Source: SIG459 sp045631645
GTDB taxonomy: Bacteria > Bacillota > Clostridia > Oscillospirales > Oscillospiraceae
Assembly (NCBI GenBank): GCA_045631645.1
Contig: JAZQVC010000004.1
Coordinates: forward strand, 6,608-70,607
Direction: 5' to 3'
DNA length: 64,000 bases
Below are positions 55,859-63,626 of this stretch, in pieces. A program made the translations under genes and the position numbers. Below the pieces are notes generated by a model. It was not told the origin of the DNA. It did no database searches and saw only the letters and a program-made list of their open reading frames with translations. The stretch's first letter is position 1. Every line of letters starts with the position of its first letter.

Positions 55859-56887
55859 ATGAATATAGTTGTTCTTTGCGGAGGACTTTCCAACGAGCGC
55901 GATGTTTCCATCTCCAGCGGCACAGGCGTTGCCAGAGCTTTGAGAGAAAAGGGACACAATGCGGTGCTTATAGACCTCTATCTTGGATATACCGAGAGCT
56001 TTGATGATCCTGTTGAGGTTTTTGCCCGCGGCGGCAGCATAGCGGATTTCTCAGTTGCCGAGGCGGCTCCCGACCTTGACGCTGTCCGCGCAATGGGCGG
56101 CGCCTGCGCAATCGGCCCCAACGTTCTGAAGATATGCGAAAAGGCAGATATAACCTTCCTTGCCCTCCACGGTGAAGAGGGAGAAAACGGCAAGCTTCAG
56201 GCAACTCTTGATCTCCACGGAATCAAGTATACAGGCTCCGGCTATCTGGGCAGCGCCCTTGCTATGAACAAGAGCCTTACCAAGACCGTTCTTGCCTCCA
56301 AGGGCATTCCCGTGCCCTCAGGCATCACCCTTGAAAAAGGTCAGGAGAGCTATGAAAACGTGGGCTTCCCCTGCGTTGTTAAGCCCTGCTCAGGCGGCAG
56401 CAGTGTTGGCACCAGCGTTGTTTATGAGGAAAAGGATTATCTCCCTGCACTTATGCTGGCTTTCAAGTATGAAAAGGCTGTCCTTGTTGAGCGCTACATA
56501 AAGGGCAGAGAGCTTACTGTCGGCGTTATGAACGGCAAGGCAATGCCCGCCATCGAGATTATTCCCAAAACAGGCTTCTATGACTATAAGAACAAATATC
56601 AGGCAGGCGCAACCGAGGAAATCTGCCCCGCACCCATAGGCGAGGAGGCAACAAAGAAAGTTCAGCGCCTTGCTGAAAAGGTGCACGAGGCTTTGATGGT
56701 TGATGCCTATTGCCGCGTTGACTTCCTCTGGAATGCCGCAGACGGAGAGATGTACTGCCTCGAGGCAAACACCCTCCCCGGCATGACCCCTACAAGCCTT
56801 ATTCCCCAGATGGCAAGGGAAGAGGGTATGGATTACGGCAGCCTTTGCGAAAAGATAATTGAAGTTTCTCTGGAGAAGTACAGATGA
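55859..56887 (+). CDS. ddl: D-alanine-D-alanine ligase
   Basis: 342 residues. LCGGLSNERDVSISSGTGV at the N-terminus and an ATP-grasp core: LHGEEGENGKLQATLD, YTGSGYLGSALAMNKSLTK, FPCVVKPCSGGSSVGTSVV, YCRVDFL and EANTLPGMTPTSL. Makes the D-Ala-D-Ala dipeptide for the peptidoglycan stem. RBS AGGAGGAAC. The stop overlaps the murF start by 4 bases, so the dipeptide maker and its consumer are coupled. Confidence 0.97.
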   Translation: MNIVVLCGGLSNERDVSISSGTGVARALREKGHNAVLIDLYLGYTESFDDPVEVFARGGSIADFSVAEAAPDLDAVRAMGGACAIGPNVLKICEKADITFLALHGEEGENGKLQATLDLHGIKYTGSGYLGSALAMNKSLTKTVLASKGIPVPSGITLEKGQESYENVGFPCVVKPCSGGSSVGTSVVYEEKDYLPALMLAFKYEKAVLVERYIKGRELTVGVMNGKAMPAIEIIPKTGFYDYKNKYQAGATEEICPAPIGEEATKKVQRLAEKVHEALMVDAYCRVDFLWNAADGEMYCLEANTLPGMTPTSLIPQMAREEGMDYGSLCEKIIEVSLEKYR

Positions 56888-58233
56888 GAGGTCTCAGTCT
56901 TGAAAACATAATAGCCGCCTGCCACGGAGATTATTTCGGCGATATGGAGCTGCTCCGCAGAGAGGTCAGCGCCATAACCACCGATAGCCGCAAGGTTGAA
57001 AGGGATTGCCTTTTCGCCGCCATAGCAGGCGAGAGAGTGGACGGACACGATTTCATCCCTGCCGTAATGAATGCAGGTGCCCTTTGCGCCATTGGCGAGA
57101 AGCTTCCAGAGGAGAATGTTCGCCCCTTCATTAGGGTCAGAAACACCGTTGAAGCCCTGCAGCTTATCGCGGAGTTTTATCGCACCCGCTTTGATATTCC
57201 CTTCATCGGCATAAGCGGCTCTGTCGGAAAGACAACCGCCAAGGAAATGGTTGCAAGCGTGCTTTCTCAGCACTTTAATGTCCATAAAACCGCAGGTAAC
57301 TTCAATAATGAACTTGGCGTTCCTCTCACTTTGTTCGGTCTTCGTGATGAGCATAGTGCTGCGGTTATCGAGATGGGTATTTCCCATTTCGGTGGGATGA
57401 GCCTGCTTACAAGAATTGTGAAGCCCGACCACGGTCTTCTCACAGTAATCGGCCATGCCCACCTTGAATTTTTGGGTGACAGAGCTGGCGTGCTGAAAGC
57501 CAAGGGCGAAATGATTGAGGGCATTCCCAACAAGGGAAAGGTCTTCTGCTGCGGCGATGACGATATGCTTGCTGCTGCGGATCTCGGAAGAGAAAAGGTC
57601 TGCTACGGACTTGGTGAAAACTGCGCCGTACGCGCCGAGGATGTGAAAACCCTTCCTGACGGCAGCACCTGCTGCACCGTTGCCGCCGGAGAGAGAAGAT
57701 TTCCCATTGTCATCAATGCCTACGGCGAGCATATGATAGCTGCCGCTCTTGCAGGCGCTGCAATCGGTATGGAGCTTGGACTCAGCGATGAAGAGATCGC
57801 AGCGGGTATTGCCGCTTATGAGCCTGTTGGCAGCCGTGCAAGACTTATAAAAACCGATAAAATAAGCATAATCGACGATTGTTATAACTCCAACCCCACA
57901 TCCCTTGCATCCTCCCTCCGTTCTCTTTCAAAGGCAGAGGGCAGAAAAATTGCCATAATAGGTGATATGCTGGAGCTGGGAGAAAAGGAGATAGAACTTC
58001 ACTTTGAGTCCGGCTCTTATGCCGCTTCTCTGGGTGTTGACGCTGTGCTTTGCTGCGGAAAGCTTTCTGCGGCCGCCGCCGAAGGTGCAGGAGAAGCCGG
58101 TCGCCATTTTGAGAGCAAGGAAGAGCTTATTGCCGAGCTTCCTGCCCTTATACGCGAGGGTGATACAGTCCTTGTAAAAGCCTCAAGAGGCATGAAATTT
58201 GAGGATATATCCGCTGCTCTGAATCAACTGTAA
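56884..58233 (+). CDS. murF: UDP-N-acetylmuramoyl-tripeptide-D-alanyl-D-alanine ligase MurF
   Basis: 449 residues. Mur ligase P-loop ISGSVGKTTAKEM (near residue 112), N-terminal TDSRKVERDCLFAAIAGERVDGHDF, central GNFNNELGVPLTLFG, and C-terminal IIDDCYNSNPTSLASSL and KASRGMKFEDI. Adds D-Ala-D-Ala to UDP-MurNAc-tripeptide using ATP. Second gene of the ddl-murF pair, with a strong terminator right after the stop. Confidence 0.97.
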   Translation: MRGLSLENIIAACHGDYFGDMELLRREVSAITTDSRKVERDCLFAAIAGERVDGHDFIPAVMNAGALCAIGEKLPEENVRPFIRVRNTVEALQLIAEFYRTRFDIPFIGISGSVGKTTAKEMVASVLSQHFNVHKTAGNFNNELGVPLTLFGLRDEHSAAVIEMGISHFGGMSLLTRIVKPDHGLLTVIGHAHLEFLGDRAGVLKAKGEMIEGIPNKGKVFCCGDDDMLAAADLGREKVCYGLGENCAVRAEDVKTLPDGSTCCTVAAGERRFPIVINAYGEHMIAAALAGAAIGMELGLSDEEIAAGIAAYEPVGSRARLIKTDKISIIDDCYNSNPTSLASSLRSLSKAEGRKIAIIGDMLELGEKEIELHFESGSYAASLGVDAVLCCGKLSAAAAEGAGEAGRHFESKEELIAELPALIREGDTVLVKASRGMKFEDISAALNQL

Positions 58234-58234
58234 T

Positions 58235-58268
58235 AAAAAAGTCCTGAACGAAAGTTCAGGACTTTTTT
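58235..58268. terminator. Terminator after murF
   Basis: AAAAAAGTCCTGAAC-GAAA-GTTCAGGACTTTTTT, 15 perfect pairs. Works in either direction. Confidence 0.95.
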
Positions 58269-58281
58269 ATGTATAAAACTA

Positions 58282-58419
58282 TCAGCCGGTAAGGGTGTTG
58301 GTAACGGTGAGTATGCAGGCGATGAAGCCCATTATTATGCCGCCGAAATCCGTCTTGAAAATCGCGGCGCCCACAGAACTGATAAAACAGATGATAAGAG
58401 CTATGCAAACTATCAACAT
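58282..58419 (-). CDS. Possible small two-helix membrane protein or gene remnant
   Basis: 45 residues reading MLIVCIALIICFISSVG and later MGFIACILTVTNTLTG, with native-like codons and two hydrophobic stretches. The frame is open upstream to a TAG near 58450 without a good RBS before the ATG, and the downstream stop abuts the murF terminator. It may be a real small protein or the 3' end of a lost gene. I do not recognise it. Confidence 0.35.
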   Translation of the reverse strand: MLIVCIALIICFISSVGAAIFKTDFGGIIMGFIACILTVTNTLTG

Positions 58420-58454
58420 CAAACGCTGTTCGGGATAATAATATATAAAAAGCT

Positions 58455-58504
58455 AAATCCAAGAAACGGGGTTCGCCTTTTGACGAACCCCGTTTCTTGG
58501 ATTT
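58455..58504 (-). terminator. Very long terminator hairpin after the acyltransferase gene
   Basis: 21-base perfect stem with left arm 58455-58475 and right arm 58484-58504, around an 8-base loop. On the - strand it is followed by a T-rich stretch. It ends the acyltransferase gene, whose stop codon touches it. Confidence 0.9.
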
Positions 58505-59586
58505 TACACCAGTTTTCTAAGTATTGGTATTTTTCTGAATAATAAGCAAATCAGCAGGCATACAAGCAAAACCAAAACCGCGTATACGATGTTGGCAGGG
58601 AGTGTGCAAAATATATCATGCGATATTATAAGGGGGCGTGTTAATCTAAGTATTAAGCCGTGCATGAAGTAAATTCCAAGGGTATTAGCGGATATATGGT
58701 GAATCAATCCGGAGTTTTTGGTATATGAAAGGCACAATACATAAATTGCCAGAACATTTAAAAATGTCGGAACAGTATCGTAACCATTCCATACCACATC
58801 CCAAATTATTTCACTGTTGCTGCAATTAACTCCGATTACAAACAGAGCAACGCAGGAGATAAGTATAACTGCGATGGATATGATATTTCTTTTGATTTTT
58901 TTGATTTCGAGGATTTTTTCTTCGTAAGAGTATATAAGACCGCCGCAGCAAAAATAGACGAATGAATATCCGTAAGAGCCTCTGAAAGGATTAAACATAG
59001 TGAATATCGGGTGCTCCAAATGCCCCATATCATGCTTCAGCAGGATGCCTAAAAAAGCCAAAACCTGATTGCCCAGAATGAATCCAAAACTCAGCAGGGC
59101 ACACATAATTGTTAAGGCAACAAAAGCCTTTTTATTTGTGTCAAAAAGAGCCTTTAGAGCCGGGAACAATACGTATATACATACGAGTGCACCCAAAAAC
59201 CAGAACAAATTCATGCCTGATTCGATATCCAGACTGAGAATGTTTGATATAATCAGGTTAATGTCAACGGGCTCGCCTGCGATAATCAGATATGTGGGCA
59301 TGAGCAAAAAAGCCCATATAAAAATCAGCAATATAATCTTGATAATTTTCTTGATGTGCTTTTTCAGGTCAAAGGGCTTATTTAAAAGCAAGTAGCCATT
59401 TGCGAAGAAAAACAGAGGAACGCAGGTGGAGAGAATCGTTCTTCCAAAGTATAATAAATAAGTGGATGCAGAGCCGTTATGTACAAAATCAAAGGTATAT
59501 GTTGTGCTGTGATATATAATTACAAATAAAATTGCGATGCTTTCCAATAAATCAATATGTGAAAGTCTGCTTTTTCCTGCTTTCAT
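58504..59586 (-). CDS. Acyltransferase-3 family membrane protein
   Basis: 360 residues, about 10 membrane helices. N-terminal LSHIDLLESIAILFVIIYHSTTYTF contains the catalytic-type His of the OafA/YrhL (acyltransferase 3) family, with later ANGYLLLNKP and YFMHGLILRLTRP. Members transfer acetyl or other acyl groups to extracellular sugars. Base use is more A+T-rich than in the housekeeping genes. Substrate unknown; no polysaccharide genes are nearby. No strong RBS: AAAGGAAATTTC on the - strand. Confidence 0.85.
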   Translation of the reverse strand: MKAGKSRLSHIDLLESIAILFVIIYHSTTYTFDFVHNGSASTYLLYFGRTILSTCVPLFFFANGYLLLNKPFDLKKHIKKIIKIILLIFIWAFLLMPTYLIIAGEPVDINLIISNILSLDIESGMNLFWFLGALVCIYVLFPALKALFDTNKKAFVALTIMCALLSFGFILGNQVLAFLGILLKHDMGHLEHPIFTMFNPFRGSYGYSFVYFCCGGLIYSYEEKILEIKKIKRNIISIAVILISCVALFVIGVNCSNSEIIWDVVWNGYDTVPTFLNVLAIYVLCLSYTKNSGLIHHISANTLGIYFMHGLILRLTRPLIISHDIFCTLPANIVYAVLVLLVCLLICLLFRKIPILRKLV

Positions 59587-59704
59587 AGATGAAATTTCCT
59601 TTAGAAATAATTTTTGATAAAACCAATGAACCTTGCCTTTTCTTGATGTTCCGTTTTGAATTAGAAGTCAGACAAATTGGAATTTGTTGAATTTTTAGGA
59701 TGTA

Positions 59705-60220
59705 TTATATGTTGTTATGAAAATAATATAGGATTTGGGTCTGGGTGTCGAATAAATAAACATTGTAGTTTACAAGCGAAGTGTGGCCATCACTCCATGT
59801 GCGTTCCTCGGAATCAATATAGAAATAGTCTTCCGAGTCGATGATACCTCGGTCAAAATCATAATTTACAACCACTTCACTTGATGGCTCAGAGCGCTTA
59901 ATGGTTTCAATCCATCCCTCAAAATCATCCAAATGGGTGTTAATTTCTTTCAGGTCAGTTTCTTGGATTTTCCTAAAATACGTATTCTGTGTCAATTTGG
60001 CAGAGGAATAATAGTATTTTGCATAATCAGTATAATCCTGAAATCCTCCCGAAGTGAAGAATTCACGATTTTCGTATTTTCCCAAGGAGGCAAGCACTTT
60101 ATCTTCTAAGGAGTCAAGCACTTTATCTTTTATAGTAGCACAAGCAGTAAAGGATAGCACAAATATACAAAGGCTAATTACCGCAATTATCTTCTTGGCT
60201 TTAAGCGAAAATGTTTTCAT
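59705..60220 (-). CDS. Lipoprotein of unknown family
   Basis: 171 residues from the ATG preceded by AAGGAGCGTGATTGC. Signal peptide with lipobox-like FTAC (Cys near residue 27), so probably a lipoprotein. The mature part is acidic and Tyr-rich (DYTDYAKYYYSSAKLTQNTY; EDYFYIDSEERTWSDG; LFDTQTQILYYFHNN). I recognise no domain. A+T-rich like the acyltransferase gene beside it, from which it is separated by 118 bases. Confidence 0.7.
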   Translation of the reverse strand: MKTFSLKAKKIIAVISLCIFVLSFTACATIKDKVLDSLEDKVLASLGKYENREFFTSGGFQDYTDYAKYYYSSAKLTQNTYFRKIQETDLKEINTHLDDFEGWIETIKRSEPSSEVVVNYDFDRGIIDSEDYFYIDSEERTWSDGHTSLVNYNVYLFDTQTQILYYFHNNI

Positions 60221-60299
60221 GCAATCACGCTCCTTCATTAAACACAAGTTTATCGGGTTAATTGTACCATATATGAACTCATATTTCCATCATTAAGAA

Positions 60300-60342
60300 A
60301 TAAAAATCCCTATGGAACCATTATTCCATAGGGATATTGTTA
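60300..60342 (-). terminator. Terminator after the NifX-SlyD fusion gene
   Basis: ATCCCTATGGAA-ccatta-TTCCATAGGGAT, 12 perfect pairs (60306-60335). On the - strand it is followed by TTTTTATTT. Confidence 0.88.
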
Positions 60343-60365
60343 GAGGGGCTGAAGCTTTAAGAAGC

Positions 60366-61214
60366 TTACTCAACCTCAATCAGTTCGATGTGGAAGTTCA
60401 GCTCCTTATCAGCCATTTCGTGGTTGGCATCAAAGGTGATGGTGGAATCGTCGCGGGCGCTTACTTTTACGGGCATGGGCTGGCCTGCGCTGGTATAAAG
60501 CACAACGCTTTCACCCACACTGAGCTCCTCGCTACCGGGCAGCTGAGCAATTTCCAGAGTGAAGATAGCGCGGGGATCAGAATATCCGTAAGCCTGATCG
60601 GGAGTGAGATGAATATCAATGCTCTGGCCAACTTCCATGTTTGCAACGGCAGCATCGTATCCGTGGATCATCATGCCCATACCGCAGATGAACTCAAGGG
60701 GTTCACCGCGTTCGTAGGAAGAATCAAAAACGGTGCCGTCATTCAGTGTGCCGCGGTAATGGGTTCTGCAGAGCTTGCCAACATTGGGACCTTCAATGCT
60801 GGGCATGGAATGGCATCCGCCGTGGCATCCACCGCAGCCTCCGCCGCAGTGACCGCCGCAGCCGCCTTCTTCGCCATGGTCGTGGTGATGGTCGCAGTTA
60901 GTTCCGGCAGACTCCAGTTCGCCGCTCATATATGCGATGACTGCTGCATCTGCATCGCCCTGTGCGCCGGAGCAAACCTCAATGCCGACGCCGGCGAGAG
61001 CGGACTGAGCGCCGCTTCCAATGCCGCCGCACAAAACAACATCTACGGAAAGATCGGAGAGAAAGGCGGCGAGAGCTTCGTGACCGCTGCCGTTGGTATC
61101 TAAAATTTCGCAGGAGGCAATACGGCCTGCCTCAATTTCATACAATTTGAAGTTTTCGCTGTGACCAAAATGCTGGAAAACTTCGCCGTCAGCAAAAGGG
61201 ACTGCAATTTTCAT
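60366..61214 (-). CDS. NifX/NafY-type cofactor-binding domain fused to SlyD-type peptidylprolyl isomerase
   Basis: 282 residues from the ATG after GGAGGAAG; longer frames start upstream in the promoter. Residues 1-104 are a dinitrogenase iron-molybdenum cofactor (NifX) domain: KIAVPFADGEVFQHFGHSENF, CGGIGSGAQSALAG. Residues 105-136 form a linker with 6 Cys and 7 His in 29 positions. Residues 144-282 are FKBP-like SlyD: RGTLNDGTVFDSSYERGEP, IHGYDAAVANMEVGQSIDI, and FDANHEMADKELNFHIELIEVE at the end, with the IF insertion retained. The metal-rich tail of SlyD is missing and the linker may replace it. A likely metal or cofactor chaperone; substrate unknown. Confidence 0.85.
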   Translation of the reverse strand: MKIAVPFADGEVFQHFGHSENFKLYEIEAGRIASCEILDTNGSGHEALAAFLSDLSVDVVLCGGIGSGAQSALAGVGIEVCSGAQGDADAAVIAYMSGELESAGTNCDHHHDHGEEGGCGGHCGGGCGGCHGGCHSMPSIEGPNVGKLCRTHYRGTLNDGTVFDSSYERGEPLEFICGMGMMIHGYDAAVANMEVGQSIDIHLTPDQAYGYSDPRAIFTLEIAQLPGSEELSVGESVVLYTSAGQPMPVKVSARDDSTITFDANHEMADKELNFHIELIEVE

Positions 61215-61248
61215 GGGTAACTTCCTCCATTGTTTTTTATCAAAAAGG

Positions 61249-61277
61249 ATTGTACTACCGCAAAGGGCAGATGGCAA
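61249..61277 (-). promoter_or_regulatory. Promoter of the NifX-SlyD gene
   Basis: On the - strand: TTGCCA, 17 bases, TACAAT, about 35 bases before the start codon. Confidence 0.65.
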
Positions 61278-61383
61278 GCTTTAAAAAGAAATAGCTTATT
61301 ACTTTGTGATTTATTCGGTCTTAATATTCGGCGGAATTAATATTGCCATATCCTGACGCCCGACTCTCCCTTACAAAGCAATA

Positions 61384-61423
61384 AAAAAGACAGAGCCCAC
61401 CTTTTCAGGTGGACTCTGTTTTT
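61384..61423 (-). terminator. Terminator after tRNA-Pro
   Basis: ACAGAG-C-CCACCT / AGGTGG-A-CTCTGT with one mismatch and a 4-base loop, then a T run on the - strand. It begins within 5 bases of the tRNA 3' end. Confidence 0.85.
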
Positions 61424-61499
61424 TGGTCGGAGTGGCGGGAGTCGAACCCACGGCCTCATGGACCCGAACCATGCACGCTACCAACTGCGCTACACCCCG
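61424..61499 (-). tRNA. tRNA-Pro(CGG)
   Basis: On the - strand the acceptor arm CGGGGTG pairs with CACTCCG (one G-T pair), the D arm is normal, the anticodon stem CATGG / CCATG encloses the loop TTCGGGT with anticodon CGG, and the T arm GTGGG-TTCGACT-CCCGC carries TTCGA. The discriminator A is followed by CCA in the DNA, so the 3' end is encoded. The gene reads codon CCG. Confidence 0.96.
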
Positions 61500-61513
61500 A
61501 CAAATGCCAATTT

Positions 61514-61542
61514 ATTATATTGATAATTCATGAGACTGTCAA
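61514..61542 (-). promoter_or_regulatory. Consensus promoter of tRNA-Pro
   Basis: On the - strand: TTGACA, 17 bases, TATAAT, 15 bases before the mature tRNA 5' end. Confidence 0.88.
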
Positions 61543-61622
61543 GAACTTTCAAAGGCTTGTTCTTATTCTCTTTTGGGTAGAATAACTATATTAAGAACCC
61601 AAAATCTTAAAGGAATTATGCT

Positions 61623-61700
61623 ATGAAAAGAACAAAGCTTGTTATTGCGAGAAAAAGTCTGAAGATGTTGATATGTCTTGATTTTGCATCTTTATTATAA
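61623..61700 (+). CDS. Possible 25-residue peptide
   Basis: ATG preceded by AAAGGA at good spacing and reading MKRTKLVIARKSLKMLI... then stop after 25 residues. Basic start and hydrophobic middle. Only the RBS and the position support it; it could equally be chance. Confidence 0.2.
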   Translation: MKRTKLVIARKSLKMLICLDFASLL

Positions 61701-62000
61701 CATATTTATAGGCATTTGGCAAATCACATAAGCCTATAAAAGTGTATTCTATTACAACTAAGCGTATTCCATTTTATCAACCTTTGTTAATGCCTGTGTG
61801 CACTTTTTGTGCACCGAATTTAGACAAGCATTTTATGTTGTTTGGCGAAAGTAACTTGTCACATATAGTAAAAAATTCTTTGGCGTATGTGTAATATTAA
61901 CCTTGCAATTTATGAGCTACATAGCGGTTATTTTTAGTGTTACTTGTATGCGTCTTTTTTATATCATCTTAAGATATTTATTTAATTTTATATAAAATTC

Positions 62001-62028
62001 TAGACTTTATTCGCTGAAGTGATATGAT
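62001..62028 (+). promoter_or_regulatory. Possible promoter of hsdM
   Basis: TAGACT, 16 bases, TATGAT, about 36 bases before the start codon. Confidence 0.4.
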
Positions 62029-62063
62029 GTATTTTAACGAAATATAAAAAGGAGATAATTGAT

Positions 62064-63626
62064 ATGGCTGATAATAGAAAAGAGCAAGAAAGAGCTGAAC
62101 TGCATCGTGCTATCTGGGCGATTGCTGATGATTTGCGTGGTGCTGTTGATGGTTGGGATTTCAAGAACTATGTTCTTGGTGCTATGTTCTACCGCTACAT
62201 CTCCGAAAACTTTACCGCTTACATCAATGCAGGTGAAATCGAAGCAGGTAATACTTCTTTTGACTACGCCAAAATGTCTGATGCCGATGTAGAAGAAGCA
62301 AGAGCAGGTTTGATTGAAGAAAAGGGTTACTTTATCCTTCCGAGCGAACTGTTTTGCAATATAAGAGCAAAAGCAGCATCCGATGAAAATCTGAACGAAA
62401 CCCTTGAGCGTGTCTTTACCCATATTGAAGATAGTGCGAAGGGTAGCGAAGCAGAGGATAACTTTGCAGGTCTCTTTGACGACTTTGATGTGAATAGCAA
62501 CAAGCTCGGCGGCACTGTTGCCAAGCGAAACGAAAGACTTGTCAAAATTCTCAACGGCGTTGCTGACATGAAGCTCGAATACAAGGATAATGCCATTGAT
62601 GCCTTTGGTGATGCATATGAGTATCTTATGTCTATGTATGCATCTAATGCCGGTAAATCTGGGGGTGAGTTTTATACTCCTTCTGATGTTTCCGAACTGC
62701 TTACCAGACTTGGAACTGTCGGCAAAACCGAAGTAAACAAAGTCTACGACCCTGCCTGTGGCTCTGGTTCTCTGCTGCTCAAGGCTCAAAATGTTCTGGG
62801 TAAAGACGGCGTTCGTCAAGGTTTCTACGGACAGGAAATCAATATCACTACTTACAACCTCTGCCGAATCAATATGTTCCTGCACGATGTAGGTTTTGAT
62901 AAGTTCGATATTGCTTGTGAAGATACGCTGCTGAATCCGCAGCATTGGGACGATGAGCCTTTTGAACTGATTGTTTCTAATCCCCCTTATTCTATCAAGT
63001 GGGTGGGTGATGATAACCCTCTGCTTATCAATGACCCTCGTTTCGCCCCTGCTGGCGTGCTCGCTCCAAAGAGCAAAGCCGACCTTGCTTTCATTATGCA
63101 CAGCCTTTCTTGGCTTGCCCCAAATGGTAGTGCTGCCATCGTCTGTTTCCCTGGCATTATGTATCGTGGCGGTGCGGAGCAGAAAATCAGAAAGTATCTG
63201 GTAGATAATAACTTCGTTGATTGCGTTATTCAGTTGCCGAGCAACCTGTTCTTCGGAACAACCATTGCAACCTGTATTCTGGTGTTGAAAAAGGGCAAGA
63301 AAGATAGCAACACCCTTTTCATTGATGCTACCAACGAATGCATTAAGATAACCAATAACAATAAATTGACCCCAGAGAATCTTGATAACATCGTGGCTGA
63401 ATATACAAGCCGTGAAGAAAAGGCACACTTCGCACATCTGGCTACCTATGACGAAATCAAGGAGAACGATTATAACCTGTCTGTCAGCACTTATGTTGAA
63501 GCAGAGGATACCAGACCTGTTATTGACATTGTGGCTCTGAATGCAGAGATTGAAGAAATCGTGGCTCGTGAAAATGTGCTTCGTAAAGAAATCAGCAAGA
63601 TTATTGCGGAAATCGAGGTGCAGTAA
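62064..63626 (+). CDS. hsdM: Type I restriction-modification system, methyltransferase subunit HsdM
   Basis: 520 residues. N-terminal HsdM helical domain (about residues 8-150), then the N6-adenine methyltransferase fold: FYTPSDVSELLTRLG, the S-adenosylmethionine motif VYDPACGSGSLLLKA, the catalytic motif VSNPPYSIKW, and GAEQKIRKYL. Forms the M2S complex that methylates adenine in a split recognition site. RBS AAAGGAGATAATTG. Its stop overlaps the hsdS start by one base. The codon use is less biased toward C-ending codons than in the housekeeping genes. Confidence 0.96.
   Translation: MADNRKEQERAELHRAIWAIADDLRGAVDGWDFKNYVLGAMFYRYISENFTAYINAGEIEAGNTSFDYAKMSDADVEEARAGLIEEKGYFILPSELFCNIRAKAASDENLNETLERVFTHIEDSAKGSEAEDNFAGLFDDFDVNSNKLGGTVAKRNERLVKILNGVADMKLEYKDNAIDAFGDAYEYLMSMYASNAGKSGGEFYTPSDVSELLTRLGTVGKTEVNKVYDPACGSGSLLLKAQNVLGKDGVRQGFYGQEINITTYNLCRINMFLHDVGFDKFDIACEDTLLNPQHWDDEPFELIVSNPPYSIKWVGDDNPLLINDPRFAPAGVLAPKSKADLAFIMHSLSWLAPNGSAAIVCFPGIMYRGGAEQKIRKYLVDNNFVDCVIQLPSNLFFGTTIATCILVLKKGKKDSNTLFIDATNECIKITNNNKLTPENLDNIVAEYTSREEKAHFAHLATYDEIKENDYNLSVSTYVEAEDTRPVIDIVALNAEIEEIVARENVLRKEISKIIAEIEVQ

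Larger units (their letters stand above)
61543..62063. other. A+T-rich gap before the type I restriction-modification genes
   Basis: About 520 bases of sequence much richer in A+T than the housekeeping part. It holds a possible 25-residue ORF (61623-61700) and a weak promoter for hsdM near 62001-62028. I see no repeats or mobile-element ends. The composition change suggests that the hsd locus was acquired. Confidence 0.5.

Noticed and set aside
61424..62063. tRNA-Pro as an integration site for the hsd locus
   Set aside because: Mobile elements usually insert at the tRNA 3' end, which here faces the opposite way. I see no duplicated tRNA end or integrase in the visible sequence.
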